Source: a virus
Direction: 5' to 3' (one strand)
Virus record (IMG/VR): IMGVR_UViG_3300037541_000264
Location: 1 to 38,957 of that record
Length of the DNA: 38,957 bases
This document shows positions 7,552-16,226 of the stretch, piece after piece. Positions within the stretch are counted from its first letter, which is position 1. Each line of letters opens with the position of its first letter. The notes beneath the pieces are model-generated. The model saw only the letters and a program-made list of their open reading frames with translations. It had not been told where the DNA came from and searched no databases. The translations under genes and the position numbers were made by a program.

Positions 7552-8622
7552 ATGATTGGAAGCTCCGTAAATCCCGCCCTAGGTCGCATTGACTACTCCC
7601 CCATCACACAGGGGGCGCAATCTGCTGCACAAAGCATCCAAGCAGGCGGCCAAGCATACGGCCAAATGTTTAGCAATTTAGGTAATGTTGGTGCTCAAAT
7701 TTTTGGGTCACTAGCCAAACAGAAGAAGGAAGAGGAACAGTATAAAAGCATCATTTCTGCAACCAAGTCTTTGGCTACAAATGTGGATAACCTTAAGGAT
7801 GTATCTCAAGATGTTAAGGCTTGGGTTAAGAAAACTACTGAATCAATTGACAACCCTAAGTTGTCTAGCATGGAAAGAGCCAATCTAGCTCAATCCCTTA
7901 ATCCAATGATTAACTCAGTTGTTGGTAGTGCGATTAACCAGAGCATGGCTAGTGACGCAAGGAAGAGGCAGGGCATGGAACTCAATGCGGCTTTAGAAAG
8001 AAATAAAACCGCTGGGATTGAGGCGCAGCTTCGCACCCCGGGAATGACATTTGAAAAACTTAATGCTTCTGCGGAAGCAGCCCCTGAGCAAACTTTTGCC
8101 ACATTGACTCAATTTATGTCAGCTGGAGAAGCTCTTGCTGTAATGGAGAGCACCAATAAAATTAGTCAAAAGACGAAAGAGGCTAAGCTTGGACTGCTTG
8201 AGGCTCAAATAAAAGAAACATTAACGCCAAAGGGTGTTACACTAACTGATACAGACAAAGAGCTAAACGACAGGATTGCAGCAGAAGAGGCTCGGCTTGG
8301 GCGTCCTGTAACTGCTTTGGAAAGAGTTAAATTGCGAGATGCAATGAAAACCCCAACCCTATTGCTTCGTCCCGGCACTAAAAAAGATTTGATTTTAGAA
8401 GACCCAGAAACAGGTAATAAAAAAACTGTTCCTTCTTATTGGGATGGAAACGAATGGCGCGATGACGTTAGCGGAGCCCCAGTTTATCTATCGCCCCCCG
8501 GTATGTTTGGGGGTGGCGGAAAAACTATTAACCCAGCAATATTTGGACAATCTTCTGCTCCTGATGTTGGAGCCGGTGTTAGGGATTTTGGTGATTTGTT
8601 AAATCCTAAGCCCAAAAAGTAA
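7552..8622 (+). CDS. Probable internal virion protein, 356 aa
   Basis: The gene starts 15 bases after the Hint gene and overlaps the next in a TAATG junction. The N-terminus is Gly/Ala/Gln-rich (ITQGAQSAAQSIQAGGQAYG). Residues about 55-270 are charged and helical (KQKKEEEQYKSIISATKSLA; EARLGRPVTALERVKLRD). The C-terminus is Pro/Gly-rich (SPPGMFGGGGKTINPA). It has no signal peptide or enzyme motif. Helical proteins of this size before a giant internal protein are typical of the ejection proteins of podoviruses, which are held inside the head and injected with the DNA. The assignment rests on order and composition. Confidence 0.6.
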   Translation: MIGSSVNPALGRIDYSPITQGAQSAAQSIQAGGQAYGQMFSNLGNVGAQIFGSLAKQKKEEEQYKSIISATKSLATNVDNLKDVSQDVKAWVKKTTESIDNPKLSSMERANLAQSLNPMINSVVGSAINQSMASDARKRQGMELNAALERNKTAGIEAQLRTPGMTFEKLNASAEAAPEQTFATLTQFMSAGEALAVMESTNKISQKTKEAKLGLLEAQIKETLTPKGVTLTDTDKELNDRIAAEEARLGRPVTALERVKLRDAMKTPTLLLRPGTKKDLILEDPETGNKKTVPSYWDGNEWRDDVSGAPVYLSPPGMFGGGGKTINPAIFGQSSAPDVGAGVRDFGDLLNPKPKK

Positions 8623-11600
8623 TGCCACAAATCATCAACCACCCGAAATACGGGAAAGTATCCTTTCCCGACGGAATGGGCGACGAGGAGATTGTGTCCA
8701 TCTTCAAGAAGATTGACGAACAAAATGCTCCAGTAGCACCTCAGCCATCAATGCTGGATAAGGTGAAGTCGTCATTCATTGAAAGCCAAAAGAGCACTGA
8801 CCAAAAGGCTTCAGAGCTTATGGGCAAGGTGGATGAGATACTTCTTGCCAGCCCAGCTAGACAGGCTGCGCCGGGAGACATTACTACGGTGGGTCAGGCG
8901 GCGTTTGAGGTGGGTAAAAAGATTGCTCCCACGGTGGCTCGCTATGGCCCAGTAGCGGCTGCTGCGATAGCCCTTCCAACAGGCATTGGAACAGCTCCGG
9001 CTTTGGGCTTTCTTGCGTCTGCTGGTCTTTTCGGTGAAACGGCGGCTAGAGGATTAGAGGGTCGTCCCGCAATGAACATTCCCGAGCAAATTCAAACGGG
9101 AGTTGAGAGCACAATATTTACTCCATTGCGCAAGGCTCCCGGCCTATTCAACTATTTGACTGGTTCCACGCTTGAAGGTTTGGGTCTTACTGTTGCCGAA
9201 CAGAATCGTTTAGGTCAAAGCATTGCCGATGTCAGTCCCTATAACTTGGGCGCAAGTATGGCTATTGCCTACGGCGGAAGAGCCATTGAGGGCAAGATGC
9301 TATTTAATCAGGCGAACAAGGATGCTCAAGCTATCAACAGGGCTTACGATGCAACTTCAAGGGAACTTGCTAGAAGCATAAATGAAAGGGGATTAAAGGA
9401 AGCCATGTCTTTTCAGGGCATCCCTTCAGCACCAAAGAGTGCTAGAGAGTCTGCCGAGATATTGATGGGCGCACCACAGAATAACGCATTAGAATCATTT
9501 ATTGCCTTAGAGGAGGGTCTCAAAAGGAGGGCATACGCTCAAAATGTTGGAGGCCTACCATCCACCGCAAGGCAATCTGCTGAGGTTCTTTCCAGTTCTC
9601 CTGAAAATCGTGGACTTGAATCATTTCTTTCAATTGAAAGAGGGCTCAAGGAAGCTGAGGCTGCTCAAAATGAAATCAATAAAGGTCTTAGAGCGGCTGA
9701 ATACTCCAGAAACATTAGCGGCCCCCCTTTATCCGCCGCAGAATCTGCCGGTGTTCTCGCTGGTTCCCCTCAAAATAGTTTGCTGGAATCTTTTATTGCC
9801 ATTGATAATGGCTTGAAGGAGCGTGGTCGTCTTGCACTGGATTTTGCTCAGGCTAAGAATGAGTTGAGAGCTAAAGAGCTTGCGCGAGAGATGAAGCTCA
9901 ATCAATTGGGAACACAAGAGTCCATTGAAATTGTTAGCCCTCTTACAGCCCAAGCTACATTCCTAGACACAAAGCTAGGCCAAGGCGTTGGAGCCGTGCG
10001 GGAACGTGCTCGTCTTGCTGCTCAAGCAGAGCAAACCCCTGCTGCCGTTGCTTCCCGTCGCTTTGACCAATCCAACTCTATTAGCGCAAAGCTTTCCCCT
10101 AAAGCTCAACGCATGATGGATGAGTATGGCTTTATTGACCCACGGCTTGCTTTTGCTATTGGTCGCTCTGGCATAGGTGGATTGGCTGGAGTCATTCAAG
10201 GTGATACCATTGAAGAAGACTTGGGCTATGGCCTTGGATACGCTATTGCTGGTGCTGTGCTATCTCCGTCTGTTGCCCGCAAGGTGGGGACGGTGGCCAA
10301 AGAAATTGGCACTAGCATGGGCAAGGTTAAAAACAATTGGGTTCCCGAAATTACCCTCAAGCCATTCATGGCCGCAATTCAGGCTGGTGATGCTGAAGCG
10401 AGAGGCTTGATGGTTGAATCTAATTTTGCATACAGACAGCTCAATAATGCTTTGAACAAGTTTGAAGCTGGGGCTCAACGCGAAGCTGCTAACGATTCTG
10501 TTTTTGAATATATCAACGGAAGAAAGTCTATTGAAGATTTACCGGCAATCCTTCAACCAGCCGCTCAGAATGCTCGTGATGCCGTTGATGGGCTTAGCAC
10601 GTTGCTAGTTGATAGACAAGTTGCTACCGGAAAAATAGCCGACACTATTCTTGATAATCGTGGAAGCTATGTCCGTAGGGCTTACGAGTTGTTTGCCAAT
10701 CCAGACTTCAAGCCAGACCCAGCCGTATTCAAACAATGGGTTGACTCTCATGTGGCGGACAAACTTAAAGACCCAAAGAACACGTTCACACAATCCGAAC
10801 TTCAGCAACAATTCACGAACGAGGCCACACGCCTATTGGATAGAAATGTTGCCGGTCAGTATGTAACTCAGGGGTATGCCAAGACAGATAGAAACATCTT
10901 TACGGCCCGCAATCCCAAACTTGATGAATTGACCCGCAAGCTCTATGGTGAGATTAACGACCCGTTGTTGCTGCTTAGCGACACGTCTTCCCGCATAGCT
11001 AAAACGGCGGCAGATTACAAGATGCGTAGCAACATGGTTGCGATTGGGGAAAAGCTTGAGCTGATGTCTCGTAACGCCAATGATCAACTTACTAAGTCAA
11101 TTGTTGAGACTGTTGACCCATTAAATCCCCTATCTGGATACTTCACAACTCCAGCGATTCGTGACGCTTTTGCTTCAATCTCAAGCAGTCAGTCGTCCGC
11201 GTTGATGAAGGCTCTGTCAACCGCCTCGTCTGCTACTAAAATCCCAAAGACACTTGGCTCATTCAAAGCCTATACCTCAAACATATATGGTGGAGCGTCT
11301 GATTTGTTGGCGCAGGGGCACGCTTTTGAAATGCTGGACAAAAACAATTGGTCCAATGCAATTGGCAATATGGCAATTGAGTTCGGGATTGTTTCCGACA
11401 ATGGCAAACTGTCGCAAAATAAAGCTCTTCAATTCCATAAAAAACTTGTTGAGCTTGGCGTAAACAGCAAATCAATCCCAGCCCAAGACTTTGTTAACGC
11501 CTTCGACTCTTCGTTTATCAAGGGTAAGGTAAAGCTGGTTGATAATGCCATTGATTTTTTGTCAAAGGTTTACTCCGCGCCAGAGTCGTTCTCCAAGGTG

Positions 11601-13106
11601 TTTGCATTTGGCGGTGAGCTTAAGACAATAAAAGAGGCTTTTCCAAAATCTACTTTAGATGAGCAGATGAAAATGGCTGCGGAAAAGGTCAGGTCGTTAA
11701 ACACCAACTATGACTCCCAATGGAAGGTAATCCGAAAAGCTTCTCAGGTTGGAGCACTAGACCCATTTGTTGCTTACACAGCTGATCGCTACCGTATCAC
11801 TTACAATACATTCAGGATTGGTCTGGATGAAATGAAAAGCAAGAATCCAGCCTTGCAGAAAGCTGGAGCAAAGAGAATTGCTTCTACTGTTGCATTGCTC
11901 GCTGGAGCAGGAGTCGCTGGTTCCAATTACGGAATAGATAGAAATGAACAGGAAGCCCTTCGCCGCAGAGCCCCTGATTACCTGAAGAACGGATTCCTTT
12001 CTATTAGCAGAACGGGTAATAATGAAGTTGGTTTTTCCAACCTCAACTACAATATCCCGCAGAGCATTGTTATGGAAGCCGCCGCCGCCGCTATGCGTGG
12101 TGACAATAGCCAGCAAGCAGCCGAGAACTTCATGTCTGTTTTTGGCGAGCAGTTCTTGGGCGCAAGTTTGTTTGCTTCTCCAATATTCCAACTTGCTGCA
12201 AACAAGAACAGTCAGGGGGTTCCTGTAATTTCATCCAGCGATACATTGGCTCAGCAAATCTCTGGTGGCGGAAAGTTTTTGCTTGGCGAATGGTTTACTC
12301 CTAGCGTGGTTGCTGACATTAAGAACGCGAATAAGGTTTGGGATGAGCCAGTGATGAGCACTTCAGGCAAAATCACCAACATGGGTGACATTGCAAAAGC
12401 CAACTTAGCTGGCATACGCATTCAGCGTTACTCAATTCCAGAAAGAATGACCAGCGAAGCCAGAGCCTTTAACGCCAACATCGCTGAGGACACTAGGATG
12501 TTTAAGGAAAAGAAAAAAACATCCTTGCTGGAGAGTGAGAAGCAGGCTGCTTACAACGAGTTTGAGCAGCGTCGTATGCGTCAATTTGAAAAGATAACTC
12601 AATGGGCCAAAGACGCCAAGACGCTTGGCATGGATGAGAACGCCATTGCGAAGATGGGGCGCGAGGCTAAGCTGTCTCCTAAGCTCATCCTTGGGGCCAT
12701 TGACGGCATTTACTCTCCGTCTGCATACGAGGAAGCTCCATCGTCAACAGAGCAAATTATGGCATGGAAAGATAGCGGCAAGACAAAGGCGCAGATTGAG
12801 GCTTTAATTAAATCTGAATACAAGATCAATCCGTTTCAGGGTATTTCGTTGGCTGATTCTTACAAACGTATAATTTCCGAGTCTATTCGCAACATCACCG
12901 ACATGGACAAGCTCATCATGTCCCTTGATGATGCTAATGGCGACAGGGTGAAATATCTCACTCAAAAGGCTAAGATTATTTCTGATGAGCAAGGGCCAAA
13001 TCTTGCTCAAGGCTACTTGTTGCAGCTTGAGAAAAAGGGAATCATTTCCCTTCCTCTTCGGGCGCAGCTTGAGTCCGCTGGGGTAATGCAAAAGAAGCGT
13101 TACTAG
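8622..13106 (+). CDS. Giant internal virion (ejection) protein, 1494 aa
   Basis: The start overlaps the previous stop (TAATG). The first 35 residues (QIINHPKYGKVSFPDGMGDE then EIVSIFKKIDEQ) match the short N-terminal motif FPDGMSDEEI-like that opens many phage virion proteins. A hydrophobic stretch follows at about 103-138. Residues about 263-406 contain three degenerate tandem copies of a module with cores SAREBSAE-like (SARESAEIL, TARQSAEVL, SAAESAGVL), each followed by LESF and GLK. The rest is long helical segments with charged C-terminal parts (FEQRRMRQFEKITQWAKDAK). I see no clear lytic transglycosylase or peptidase motif. Size, position at the end of the structural block and helical content fit an ejection protein that forms a conduit through the cell envelope. 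Confidence 0.65.
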   Translation: MPQIINHPKYGKVSFPDGMGDEEIVSIFKKIDEQNAPVAPQPSMLDKVKSSFIESQKSTDQKASELMGKVDEILLASPARQAAPGDITTVGQAAFEVGKKIAPTVARYGPVAAAAIALPTGIGTAPALGFLASAGLFGETAARGLEGRPAMNIPEQIQTGVESTIFTPLRKAPGLFNYLTGSTLEGLGLTVAEQNRLGQSIADVSPYNLGASMAIAYGGRAIEGKMLFNQANKDAQAINRAYDATSRELARSINERGLKEAMSFQGIPSAPKSARESAEILMGAPQNNALESFIALEEGLKRRAYAQNVGGLPSTARQSAEVLSSSPENRGLESFLSIERGLKEAEAAQNEINKGLRAAEYSRNISGPPLSAAESAGVLAGSPQNSLLESFIAIDNGLKERGRLALDFAQAKNELRAKELAREMKLNQLGTQESIEIVSPLTAQATFLDTKLGQGVGAVRERARLAAQAEQTPAAVASRRFDQSNSISAKLSPKAQRMMDEYGFIDPRLAFAIGRSGIGGLAGVIQGDTIEEDLGYGLGYAIAGAVLSPSVARKVGTVAKEIGTSMGKVKNNWVPEITLKPFMAAIQAGDAEARGLMVESNFAYRQLNNALNKFEAGAQREAANDSVFEYINGRKSIEDLPAILQPAAQNARDAVDGLSTLLVDRQVATGKIADTILDNRGSYVRRAYELFANPDFKPDPAVFKQWVDSHVADKLKDPKNTFTQSELQQQFTNEATRLLDRNVAGQYVTQGYAKTDRNIFTARNPKLDELTRKLYGEINDPLLLLSDTSSRIAKTAADYKMRSNMVAIGEKLELMSRNANDQLTKSIVETVDPLNPLSGYFTTPAIRDAFASISSSQSSALMKALSTASSATKIPKTLGSFKAYTSNIYGGASDLLAQGHAFEMLDKNNWSNAIGNMAIEFGIVSDNGKLSQNKALQFHKKLVELGVNSKSIPAQDFVNAFDSSFIKGKVKLVDNAIDFLSKVYSAPESFSKVFAFGGELKTIKEAFPKSTLDEQMKMAAEKVRSLNTNYDSQWKVIRKASQVGALDPFVAYTADRYRITYNTFRIGLDEMKSKNPALQKAGAKRIASTVALLAGAGVAGSNYGIDRNEQEALRRRAPDYLKNGFLSISRTGNNEVGFSNLNYNIPQSIVMEAAAAAMRGDNSQQAAENFMSVFGEQFLGASLFASPIFQLAANKNSQGVPVISSSDTLAQQISGGGKFLLGEWFTPSVVADIKNANKVWDEPVMSTSGKITNMGDIAKANLAGIRIQRYSIPERMTSEARAFNANIAEDTRMFKEKKKTSLLESEKQAAYNEFEQRRMRQFEKITQWAKDAKTLGMDENAIAKMGREAKLSPKLILGAIDGIYSPSAYEEAPSSTEQIMAWKDSGKTKAQIEALIKSEYKINPFQGISLADSYKRIISESIRNITDMDKLIMSLDDANGDRVKYLTQKAKIISDEQGPNLAQGYLLQLEKKGIISLPLRAQLESAGVMQKKRY

Positions 13107-13107
13107 G

Positions 13108-13347
13108 CTACTCTACCGGCTCCATCGCGTTAAGCCCATTCCTGCTTAGGTAGAAGCGGAGGCCGCAATTGGCTCCCCCTACTACCTCACAATGGGAGAT
13201 CATTTCTTCGTCCACCCCCATCATCCTAAACTTGTAGTGTTTGGGTAGCTCTAAAAGCCTATCGTCCTCCAATTGAACTAAGACGCTTACCTCTTTTGGT
13301 AGGTTCTTAAACCAATAGAGGGGGTCGTTGGGGGATAGGTTGTTCAT
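13108..13347 (-). CDS. Hypothetical protein, 79 aa, last gene of the minus-strand block
   Basis: The gene converges on the giant virion gene; only 1 base separates the two stops, with no terminator between them. The product begins MNNLSPNDPLYWFKNLPKEV and has alternating strand-like segments (VSVLVQLEDDRLLELPKH, SHCEVVGGANCGLRFYLS), suggesting a small beta or mixed fold. I do not recognise the family. Its 5' side is an 88-base stretch with two RNA hairpins (13377-13416 and one close to the start), so its translation may be controlled by RNA structure. Confidence 0.6.
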   Translation of the reverse strand: MNNLSPNDPLYWFKNLPKEVSVLVQLEDDRLLELPKHYKFRMMGVDEEMISHCEVVGGANCGLRFYLSRNGLNAMEPVE

Positions 13348-13376
13348 AAATTGTGAGGGAGGCTCAAACTCCCATC

Positions 13377-13416
13377 TTCAGGATTGCCCCCACCTCGTCA
13401 GGTGGGTAGCCCTGAA
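13377..13416 (-). promoter_or_regulatory. Structured leader hairpin upstream of the 79-aa gene
   Basis: Outer arms TTCAGG (13377-13382) and CCTGAA (13411-13416) enclose a perfect 7-bp stem CCCACCT/AGGTGGG (13389-13395 with 13400-13406) and a 4-base loop. On the minus strand a second stem GGGAG/CTCCC follows, close to the ATG at 13347. The plus-strand reading is followed by a moderately T-rich stretch, so it could instead stop rightward transcription reading past 13106. No known riboswitch family was recognised. Confidence 0.5.
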
Positions 13417-13435
13417 ATGTTATTCTTTAACACCA

Positions 13436-13669
13436 TCACAAAGGTTTTTTGGCGTGACGGTAATAGGTGCCTCTTTTCCCGTCAGCGACAACTCCAGCTT
13501 TCTTCTCAATCGCACCTAGGGCAAGCCAAGACTCAATTCGTGAGCGGGCTGTGCTTCTTGGGCATTTGTAGTTGTCCATGAAATCTTGCATGGACCACCA
13601 CCCGTCTTTACGGGAAACGGTTTCCTCTGCCATTAGCTTGTCCATCTCAGACCAAGGGTTGTTTTTCAT
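13436..13669 (-). CDS. Small winged-helix-like protein, 77 aa
   Basis: The start overlaps the stop of the phosphoesterase gene (TAATG at 13667-13671). The product begins MKNNPWSEMDKLMAEETV. Residues about 23-60 (WWSMQDFMDNYKCPRSTARS, RIESWLALGAIEKKAG) have the helix-turn-helix spacing and the tryptophan/glycine end of a winged-helix domain, followed by a wing-like DGKRGTYYRHAKK. A DNA-binding role is therefore likely, possibly a late-acting regulator, but the fold is read by eye only. Confidence 0.65.
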   Translation of the reverse strand: MKNNPWSEMDKLMAEETVSRKDGWWSMQDFMDNYKCPRSTARSRIESWLALGAIEKKAGVVADGKRGTYYRHAKKPL

Positions 13670-14400
13670 TAGTAGGTTTTTATGTTTGTGGGAGCGCGAA
13701 ATTTGCCGTTGATGCCGCGCACCTGAAAGATGGAGTAGCTTCCGTCGTCTTCTACCCAGCCATACACCCAGCCATGACTCCAGCGGAGTTTGCCTGTCTT
13801 ACGGTTGGCGTAGCCGGGGTTAAGATCGCACAAACAGCCTATGCAGCGGGCTTCCTGTGGCTTTAGACCGGGGGTTTGATAGGACTCTATGCTGTGGCAG
13901 TGGCCGAAAACTACGTTGCCGTAGATGCGGGAATGGGAGGCGCAAGCTGACATTCCCGTGTGGAAGCCATGCACTACGTTCAAATGGCCAATAGAAACAA
14001 CCCCTAGACGGCTATCGTAGGGGATTAGAGAGGCTTTGTTCCTCTTTGCCACTGCTTGTATGTCCTTAACCATTCTTTGCCCCAAATCGGCTTTAACGGC
14101 ATCTGTGGACTCAGCCAAGTCCCATGCCCTTACGTCGTGGTTGCCCAACATTAGGGTGTTGTCCTTTCCTCCCTTGAAGAAGGAGTCCGCAAATCGCGCC
14201 CCTACGTCAAAGTCGTCCCTCATGCTTACGGACCTATCTTCTTCCGACGCTCCCTGACGGATAGCCGAGAAGTCCCATAGGTCGCCAGCTATCACCCTTA
14301 TCTCAGGGTTGAAGTCTTTGGTAAAGGCTAGGGCGGCGGCGGTGGCTTGAGGGTCTGCATGGTTGCCGTGAATGTCTGCGACTATGACGAATTTCTTCAT
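13669..14400 (-). CDS. Calcineurin-like metallophosphoesterase, 243 aa
   Basis: I choose the ATG at 14400, 1 base after the HNH gene stop, over one at 14430 that would overlap that gene. The product has the metallophosphoesterase signature in order: DIHGNH (residues 9-14), GDLWD (39-43), GNHD (86-89), VHGFH (about 147) and GHCH (about 168). These bind two metal ions and act on phosphomonoesters or phosphodiesters. Phage members of the family act on DNA ends, nucleotides or signalling nucleotides; the substrate here cannot be read. The C-terminal part (YANRKTGKLRWSHGWVYGW) is rich in aromatic residues. It lies in a nuclease-rich stretch with two HNH genes and a PD-(D/E)XK nuclease, which favours a nucleic-acid role. 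Confidence 0.85.
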   Translation of the reverse strand: MKKFVIVADIHGNHADPQATAAALAFTKDFNPEIRVIAGDLWDFSAIRQGASEEDRSVSMRDDFDVGARFADSFFKGGKDNTLMLGNHDVRAWDLAESTDAVKADLGQRMVKDIQAVAKRNKASLIPYDSRLGVVSIGHLNVVHGFHTGMSACASHSRIYGNVVFGHCHSIESYQTPGLKPQEARCIGCLCDLNPGYANRKTGKLRWSHGWVYGWVEDDGSYSIFQVRGINGKFRAPTNIKTY

Positions 14401-14401
14401 G

Positions 14402-14761
14402 TTATTTGAGTTTAGCAGCTTTGCGGACAAGTCGCTCTTTGGATGTTTTTTCGCTGTGACAGGCTACACAAAGGGCTTGGTAGCCTTCCTTCTCCACAAA
14501 CAGGCGTTCAATGAAGCTATCCCAGCTCACCCAGCCTTTAAGTGGGTCAACTACGGGATGGATGTGGTCAATCTTTATGTCCTTATTCCCTACACTCTTT
14601 GAGCACAGGGAACAGGTGTAGGTGTTTCTGGCGGTCCTAGCGTTCTTCTTGGAAGTAAACTTCGGTGCCCAACGAGACGAAGCCCTACGCAACGCCGAGG
14701 TGATGAAGCTCTTTTTGCGAGCCGCAGTCCATTGACCGTTGCAGTAGGGCTTGTCGTTCAT
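14402..14761 (-). CDS. HNH endonuclease, 119 aa
   Basis: The product has a basic N-terminus (ALRRASSRWAPKFTSKKN), a Cys pair in TCSLCSK, the core KIDHIHPVV, then W.SFIERLF, and a second pair in ALCVACHSEKTSKE. This is the usual HNH layout with a structural zinc held by CxxC...CxxC and the catalytic His in DHI. Its start overlaps the upstream gene by 4 bases (ATGA, 14758-14761). Such short HNH proteins in phages are packaging-associated nicking enzymes or homing endonucleases. No interrupted gene is visible nearby, and it is not next to the terminase, so the role is open. Confidence 0.85.
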   Translation of the reverse strand: MNDKPYCNGQWTAARKKSFITSALRRASSRWAPKFTSKKNARTARNTYTCSLCSKSVGNKDIKIDHIHPVVDPLKGWVSWDSFIERLFVEKEGYQALCVACHSEKTSKERLVRKAAKLK

Positions 14762-15246
14762 TGTTTATCAGTTGCTTTGCCGGTTAGCACTTTGATGATT
14801 TCTTCCGCTGTTTTCTGAAACGAGGGGTAATTCAGAACACTAAAACTCTTACCGTGTTTAGCGATGAACCATTCCCAATCCTTCTTCTCCTCGTCCGACA
14901 AAACAAGTTTTACAGGCTTGGCTTCACAGGCTTCTGCAATGATTGAAATTAGATCGTCCTCCATTGAGATTGCGGCGGCGTGGATAGCCACCTTATCCGG
15001 CACTATTTCCTGACGAATAGATGTGCATCCATCCTCTATTTTAATGAGCCAAAACCCCTCTCCAAGCCCATCAAGGGCATAGGGGTCGTTAACTCTGACA
15101 AAACGCTTCCCGTCTTTACGGTAGAGTTTCTGGTTTTCTCTGCGAGCTGCGAGCGCGAGCGGGTGGTCGGTTTGCCACCGATAACGAAGCTCGGCTTGTA
15201 AGCGTTTGCATTCTTCTTTGAAGTAATCTCGATCTTGTGTTTTCAT
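14758..15246 (-). CDS. Hypothetical protein, 162 aa
   Basis: The product begins MKTQDRDYFKEECKRLQAEL, a charged helix. It continues with a strand-rich part (YRKDGKRFVRVNDPYAL, EGFWLIKIEDG) and ends in helices with PVKLVLSDEEKKDWEWFIAK. There are no membrane segments or known catalytic motifs. The gene overlaps the HNH gene by 4 bases, so the two are translationally coupled. Upstream is a 136-base non-coding stretch with a perfect 16-bp palindrome. I do not recognise the family. Confidence 0.65.
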   Translation of the reverse strand: MKTQDRDYFKEECKRLQAELRYRWQTDHPLALAARRENQKLYRKDGKRFVRVNDPYALDGLGEGFWLIKIEDGCTSIRQEIVPDKVAIHAAAISMEDDLISIIAEACEAKPVKLVLSDEEKKDWEWFIAKHGKSFSVLNYPSFQKTAEEIIKVLTGKATDKQ

Positions 15247-15276
15247 AGGTTAAATCAGACCCCGCCGCACGGAAGG

Positions 15277-15292
15277 GCCGTAAATTTACGGC
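15277..15292. repeat. Perfect 16-bp palindrome in a short intergenic gap
   Basis: The sequence GCCGTAAATTTACGGC is a perfect inverted repeat with no loop. It lies in the non-coding interval 15247-15382 between two minus-strand genes, about 31 bases from the ATG at 15246. It could be an operator for a dimeric repressor or a short RNA hairpin; there is no T-run to make it a terminator. Confidence 0.6.
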
Positions 15293-15382
15293 ACCCTAAG
15301 CGTCCATGCGCTGTGTTCAGGCTTTCGCAACCCATTGGGAAGCTATACTCCTGAGACTCGGCTTGCAATAGCACGGGGAAAA

Positions 15383-15568
15383 TCATACGCTTTCTAAGGC
15401 AAAAACTAGGGCAATCTCTTTGCTTTGGGCGTCGGTGAATCCAGCCAGCCCGTTGTTCCATTCCCAACACCAAAGCTCCCCAAACTGCCACATCTTAATT
15501 CTATACCCCATGTTGGATAGCAGGCAGGCTTTGGCACTCAGTATGGCGTAGGTGCGGGGTTGGTTCAT
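15383..15568 (-). CDS. Hypothetical protein, 61 aa
   Basis: The ATG at 15568 overlaps the stop of the 45-aa gene in an ATGA junction. The product begins MNQPRTYAILSAKACLLSNM and has a tryptophan-rich centre (MWQFGELWCWEWNNGLAGF), then a helical end (SKEIALVFALESV). Part of the first 20 residues is hydrophobic but too short to be a clear membrane segment. An overlapping frame (15255-15491) is less likely because it lacks the coupled start. No function is recognised. Confidence 0.55.
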   Translation of the reverse strand: MNQPRTYAILSAKACLLSNMGYRIKMWQFGELWCWEWNNGLAGFTDAQSKEIALVFALESV

Positions 15569-15702
15569 GGCTTTTCCTCCGGCGTCGCGGTCGGTGCGGT
15601 TGCGGTCGTCAGACTAAGCATTGGCGCGGGCTTCGGCTTTTCGAGAGCCTCACGGATGGCGCGAAGCTCGGTTAAGAGCGAGAGATGTTGTTCGTTGGTC
15701 AT
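15565..15702 (-). CDS. Very small protein, 45 aa
   Basis: This short gene runs from the ATG at 15702 to a TGA at 15565-15567. It starts 4 bases after the previous stop, and its stop overlaps the next ATG, so it fits the tight spacing of this block. The product begins MTNEQHLSLLTELRAIREAL, an amphipathic helix, and continues with a Pro/Ala/Thr-rich tail that is probably disordered. The function is unknown. Confidence 0.6.
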   Translation of the reverse strand: MTNEQHLSLLTELRAIREALEKPKPAPMLSLTTATAPTATPEEKP

Positions 15703-15706
15703 AAAG

Positions 15707-16222
15707 TTATGGCGTGCCTTTCATGGCGGCGTTGATGGCAGGCAAAATAACTTTCACCGGCTGGCCTACCATGTGGCCGCGAGGCTCGCACGGCACATGG
15801 ATATAGAGTATATTTTCGCGGCAGTCGCCGCCGTTAATTACGCCCTCCGTCAATTGCCCAAACTCCAAAAGCAGAGCCTTAAGCGCAGCAACTTCGGCGT
15901 CCGCACGGTCGCATTCAGCCTCGGCTTTCTCGGCGCGGGCTTTCTCGTCGTTGTAAGCCGCTCCCACGGCACTTAGGTTATTGCTCAACTGATCACTGAG
16001 GGCGCGGAGGCGGGTGAGTTCGGTTAGTGCGTCGTGGTAGTCCTCGCGTTCACCGCTGCTTAGTGAGTGAGGGCGCAACCTTTCGCACTCCGCTTTCGCG
16101 GCGGCGAGTTCGCGTTCAAGGGTGCGGGCGAAATCGGTCATCCACGCAATGTATGTAGGCTCTGAGTAGCCTCTATGCGCGATGGCGTCGGTGCGTGGCG
16201 TGGGTTGGTCGGGTGGGTTCAT
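15707..16222 (-). CDS. Coiled-coil hypothetical protein, 171 aa
   Basis: The N-terminus TPRTDAIAHRGYSEPTYIAW is followed by a long coiled coil (FARTLERELAAAKAECERLR through YNDEKARAEKAEAECDRADA) up to about residue 125. Phage proteins opening with PRTDA and then an FAR.LERELA helix are common in early regions of environmental phages; no activity is established for them to my knowledge. The C-terminal 45 residues are not coiled coil and hold two cysteines. GC is visibly higher here than in the neighbouring genes, which may mark a separate origin. Confidence 0.7.
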   Translation of the reverse strand: MNPPDQPTPRTDAIAHRGYSEPTYIAWMTDFARTLERELAAAKAECERLRPHSLSSGEREDYHDALTELTRLRALSDQLSNNLSAVGAAYNDEKARAEKAEAECDRADAEVAALKALLLEFGQLTEGVINGGDCRENILYIHVPCEPRGHMVGQPVKVILPAINAAMKGTP

Positions 16223-16226
16223 GTTT

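Noticed and set aside
13377-13416. Hammerhead or twister ribozyme in the leader hairpin
   Set aside because: The conserved core bases of these ribozymes are not present.
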